Origin: an uncultured euryarchaeote
Lineage (GTDB): Archaea > Thermoplasmatota > Poseidoniia > Poseidoniales > Thalassarchaeaceae
Assembly (NCBI GenBank): GCA_937897085.1
Contig: CALCOR010000334.1
Span: forward strand, 1-7,498
Reading direction: 5' to 3'
DNA length: 7,498 nucleotides
The position numbers and the translations under genes were made by a program. Of this stretch, positions 5,801 to 7,498 are shown one piece after another. How positions within the stretch are numbered: the first letter of the stretch is position 1; each line of letters starts with the position of its first letter. The notes under the pieces are model-generated. The model had not been told where the DNA came from. It saw only the letters and a list, made by a program, of their open reading frames with translations, and did not search any database.

Positions 5801-7498
5801 GAAGTCACCGCCGTTCTGCATGGCGATGTACCAATGCGTTCCATTGTGGCGCAGGAACGGCCTCAGGCGCGCTGCCTCACCGAGCAGTGAGGACGGGTTG
5901 CCGTCCCAACTGTGTGCCCAGGGCTTGCCCATACTCGCCTCGGAGTACGAGAGATTCGCCGCCGCGAGCCCAGGCTCGAGGAACAGCGCCCTCCATGCAC
6001 CGAAGGTTGTCGAGCCGGTGAACTGCGTGGAATCCCAGTAATAGACGGCATTCTTCCCTGATACGATGATGTCCGCTTCAACGTACATGCGGTGCATCGC
6101 TCGGATCATGAACGGATCTGTCTGATCGCCAACTAGGTACGGGAACGGCCATTCAGAGGCCAGCGGCGGGTCAACTCTCCCTACGAATTCGTAATCCCCG
6201 ACAGGTAACGACGTGGTGGTGTAGTTGTAGCGGCCAATCACATTGTGCGACTTGCTGGCGTTGTCCCAGATGATCTCCTCATATCCACCCTGCAGCATAC
6301 CCGCTCCATTGTCCATCGTTGAATTCCAGCGAACCTGCATCCAGTTACCCTGGATACCACCGGCCTGCACGAACGTGAGCGAACACCAGCCCTCGGAGTC
6401 AGCGCGGAAGCCGAAGCCGTAGCCAGTGAAGTTGGTGGGAGTGGAGCGGTTGCCGAATGGGCCACCGGATACTGAGAAGGTCATCGGCGCATTCACGATG
6501 CGCGCGCCGAAGATACCGCGGTCCCAATCGGCAGCGTAGTGTGCCTTGAAGTCAAGCCACAGTGGCTGCTCGTCCGAGCGGAAGTAAGTCCACGATACGT
6601 AGTCCAGCGTCAGGTTGGCGTGCACCGCCACCTGATGATGCATCGATTCGCTGCTGTCATGGATGAACATCTCAGTGACCTCAGCATACACTGTGTAGGT
6701 GCTGTTGTCACCCACATGGATCGATTCTGGGTAGAGGAACTGCCCGACTGTGTAGCCCCCCCAAGCGTCGGTCAACACATCGATCGTCTCGATGGCCGTG
6801 GTGCCGTTCTGCGTCCATTCGATGTGCACCTGCACAGGAAGGTTGGGCGCCGGCTCGAAGGCGAGCGAAGACATGTTCAGCCATTCGACGTAGCCGTGAA
6901 AGATCGCCGGACTATTGGCGTCCATCCACAGCACCTGCGGCACTGTGATGTTGATGTGCGTCGGTATCTTGTCGTCCTTGTCCGGGATGCAGTCGTTGTC
7001 ATGGTCCCAATCACTCGAAATGCTGCCGTTGTAGCATGGGTCGCTCGTGTGGCCCTCCTCGAGGATGTCATAGTCGAGGTCCTCGCGGGTATCGTTGTCG
7101 TCATCGTTGTCAAGCACGTCCGGGCCGGTGGAGGCGTCCATCGAGTTGTACAGGCCCTCGCCGTTTCCGTAGTCGTCGTGGTCCCATGGATTGGTCGAGT
7201 TGCGACCATAGCGAGTAGGCCAGAGCATGATCTCGTCCTCGTCCTTCATCCCATCCTCGTCATCGTCAAGATCCTCGTCATCACGGATGCCGTCATTGTC
7301 GTGGTCCCACGGTGAAACGAATGGGGTGGCGGTGGCCAGCTCAGCGGCATTCAACCTGCCATCAGCGTCCCAGTCATCGTCCATCCAGTCCACGAGCCCA
7401 TCGTCGTCATGATCCCAGATTGACTGTTCCTCACCCCAGAAACAGCCTGCCACCGTCTCCTGCAGGACATCCGAAATGCCGTCGTTGTCATCGTCCCA
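2879..7498 (-). CDS. Giant membrane-anchored surface protein: TSP3-like Asp repeats, Ig-like modules, TM helix, DUF4129-like tail (5' end outside window)
   Basis: The reverse strand is open from the right edge to a TGA at 2881-2879, so 1539 residues are visible and the N-terminus is missing; a GTG at 7453 lies inside the repeats and is not a credible start. Residues are numbered from the edge. About 1-180 are Asp-rich calcium-type repeats (W-D-H-D-N-D-G-x-x-D). About 185-1340 are beta-rich modules with more than 30 N-x-S/T sequons and scattered Cys. Several have an Ig-like/carboxypeptidase-regulatory-like pattern (x-x-P-V-x-G-x-x-V ... T-D-x-x-G-x-F), clearest at about 715-785. Residues 1355-1374 form one membrane helix, followed by K-R-Y-A-E-R-R-R, which by the positive-inside rule puts the last 165 residues in the cytoplasm. 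That tail is helical and contains F-E-E-A-R-Y-S (1458-1464), resembling the DUF4129 core. The exterior is acidic and probably glycosylated. The role is unknown: adhesion, surface-layer anchoring, or binding and handling a substrate outside the cell are possible. Confidence 0.9.
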   Translation of the reverse strand, partial: WDDDNDGISDVLQETVAGCFWGEEQSIWDHDDDGLVDWMDDDWDADGRLNAAELATATPFVSPWDHDNDGIRDDEDLDDDEDGMKDEDEIMLWPTRYGRNSTNPWDHDDYGNGEGLYNSMDASTGPDVLDNDDDNDTREDLDYDILEEGHTSDPCYNGSISSDWDHDNDCIPDKDDKIPTHINITVPQVLWMDANSPAIFHGYVEWLNMSSLAFEPAPNLPVQVHIEWTQNGTTAIETIDVLTDAWGGYTVGQFLYPESIHVGDNSTYTVYAEVTEMFIHDSSESMHHQVAVHANLTLDYVSWTYFRSDEQPLWLDFKAHYAADWDRGIFGARIVNAPMTFSVSGGPFGNRSTPTNFTGYGFGFRADSEGWCSLTFVQAGGIQGNWMQVRWNSTMDNGAGMLQGGYEEIIWDNASKSHNVIGRYNYTTTSLPVGDYEFVGRVDPPLASEWPFPYLVGDQTDPFMIRAMHRMYVEADIIVSGKNAVYYWDSTQFTGSTTFGAWRALFLEPGLAAANLSYSEASMGKPWAHSWDGNPSSLLGEAARLRPFLRHNGTHWYIAMQNGGDFDVPPCGPVDPDNPGADVRCEIIPEMNTGESFRIIGNVTNRTMTPWPHDPMALQVDLDHNGIFQGAQETGFARKPVMIANEAVFDYNWSWYSQYASGTYGVRVDFTNSNYYFTGNQTTVLAPTGAYVNLTVVGTTDFQLNSVPRLYRNMNATVEARLVDNALQPVSGVAVNWSWSASGMQNASTTDTNGVFKIPLNITADHELGNFTMTFEFPGSPLLEGSRVVQDFWVVSRTHINLVHAECAEVNVCESGDLWEFTAQVTDDNRTPSIKDIGAALDGAGENGGKVQVIFEGIDFDNVYHRQVVAELNPNAGIIHYERVLNPQLLIDDPASFLPDGFGPVNVILRFEENLPHEGCPVLEEFQLALQGAWDPCIAQPSNDHFRRVLNHNVDGFSLIGRTSLLVDEQIVYTSEIDPATGAVIEKPMVITGQLRDELDNILFNRQVRVFYEMQGSSQGPVSCDPGTSDVDGNFSIVCPLSGVLAGQARVTVEYNAWENNDRFRYKNASVTHLFPVFSNSTLEITEAGPFKTDVDRFTFANGTSFSVLYLKESFHIEAMLKQSNGQPLGGKCVNIYLNPLENTRPIATAWTSDEDGSINWFSGDPEQNPSRKGVEPIGNELEGFRTLRVAYEPAREVSKGCDQETSAVVNGSYMDLIVLVRSKVDLSIDDGWEKPLGYQPGEEVTGGVAVIRNRIEAAVAGQQVHFLRQYWNGTVWVNESLDIATTNDRGIANFSYQYTGTQCGDETCDGTWRVIAHFPETSLFAGGEDIVGLVVLGQPPGDLNAAAWWTQPNVVLPLIIALLFAMIISAVMYKRYAERRRIEILRGILMDTMMQLQAANEYIQVIFNCYKDLVRFFRSHGFMKKVYETTREFEWAVREALTGIASTDQLDSFLSIFEEARYSDHTITVTHRDGAIHTLQAITTSIDMALGDQMFTRTAEHDAAIHTTMVKAGQFVTAEGEMRQAGIDEDAEELNFSL
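3080..3215 (-). other. DUF4129-like domain in the cytoplasmic tail
   Basis: This segment encodes a helix starting R-E-F-E-W-A-V-R-E-A-L, a short polar turn (T-G-I-A-S-T-D-Q-L), then L-x-x-F-L-S-I-F-E-E-A-R-Y-S and a final helix. From memory of the family, DUF4129 has a 'P-R-E-F ... L-T-x-L-Y-E-x-A-R-Y-S' core and lies after membrane helices in transglutaminase-like and related membrane proteins of bacteria and archaea. The match is by motif only, without a profile score. Upstream of it the tail has about 75 further helical residues right after the membrane segment, possibly a coiled coil. Confidence 0.55.
3377..3436 (-). other. Single transmembrane segment of the giant protein
   Basis: Twenty uninterrupted hydrophobic residues, V-V-L-P-L-I-I-A-L-L-F-A-M-I-I-S-A-V-M-Y, are followed at once by a strongly positive stretch (K-R-Y-A-E-R-R-R). 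No other hydrophobic helix is visible in the 1539 residues, so this is the only membrane anchor in the part seen. Confidence 0.9.
6978..7498 (-). repeat. Thrombospondin-type-3-like Asp-rich repeat region of the giant protein
   Basis: Five copies of W-D-(H/D)-D-(N/D)-D-G-x-x-D begin at 7498, 7417, 7309, 7186 and 7009, spaced unevenly by 81, 108, 123 and 177 bases. Further D-D-D/D-N-D-D-D-N-D stretches lie between them. The DxDxDG pattern is the calcium-binding loop of thrombospondin type 3 and dockerin/EF-hand-like repeats. The underlying DNA is also similar from copy to copy, each ending in TGG/A-TCCCA on the plus strand, which points to duplication within the gene. The fourth copy has degenerated (W-D-H-D-D-Y-G-N-G-E). 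In the last copy Gly is replaced by Cys (D-N-D-C-I-P-D), which could pair with a Cys 15 residues earlier. The array continues beyond the window edge, since the first copy starts exactly there. Confidence 0.8.

Noticed and set aside
6757..6762. Run of six C as a possible frameshift site
   Set aside because: The minus-strand frame is intact and domain-like on both sides of the run, so there is no sign of a shift.
6539..7315. 258-codon open frame on the plus strand
   Set aside because: It is antisense to the Asp-rich repeats. GAC/GAT-rich coding on the minus strand reads as a Val/Ile-rich string without stops on the other strand. The minus frame has clear domains and continues for 1539 residues.
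6978..7498. Spaced DNA repeats as a possible CRISPR array
   Set aside because: The repeats are in frame, vary in sequence and spacing, and encode an Asp-rich protein motif. Spacers are not of uniform length.

Overview
The window looks archaeal, most likely a marine Thermoplasmatota (Marine Group II / Poseidoniales-like) genome. The evidence is the archaeal gene string eL18-uL13-uS9-RpoN, a tRNA-Pro gene without encoded CCA, A/T-rich boxes about 27 bases before a start codon (leaderless style), and large exported proteins with Asp-rich calcium-type repeats and many N-glycosylation sequons. The phylum-level call is an inference from gene content. The lineage name is a guess that a tree of the ribosomal proteins would settle.

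Layout from left to right. At 1-450 (minus) lies the N-terminal part of an exported beta-helix-type protein, whose 3' end is outside the window, with a candidate TATA box just upstream. At 517-591 (minus) is tRNA-Pro(GGG). From 647 to 2160 (minus) is a tightly packed ribosomal and RNA polymerase operon, transcribed rpl18e, rpl13, rps9, rpoN. Its genes overlap by 8 and 1 bases and then are separated by 11, with clear Shine-Dalgarno sites before rps9 and rpoN. The 212-bp region 2161-2372 is a divergent promoter region holding a perfect 16-bp palindrome with a TATA core and a 10-bp inverted repeat that covers the eL18 Shine-Dalgarno-like site. At 2373-2822 (plus) is an unrecognised 149-residue helical, acidic soluble protein. 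A 56-bp convergent gap follows. The rest, 2879-7498 (minus), is one huge uninterrupted coding region, open at the right edge, with 1539 residues visible.

The large protein has Asp-rich thrombospondin-type-3-like repeats in the visible N-terminal part, then about a thousand residues of beta-rich, Ig-like/carboxypeptidase-regulatory-like modules. A single membrane helix follows, then a 165-residue cytoplasmic helical tail with an F-E-E-A-R-Y-S motif resembling DUF4129. It is probably a membrane-anchored surface protein. The ribosomal genes work together in translation and transcription. I see no functional link between them and the two exported proteins that flank them. The least explained items are the large protein with its tail domain, the helical plus-strand gene, and the palindromic elements in the divergent promoter.
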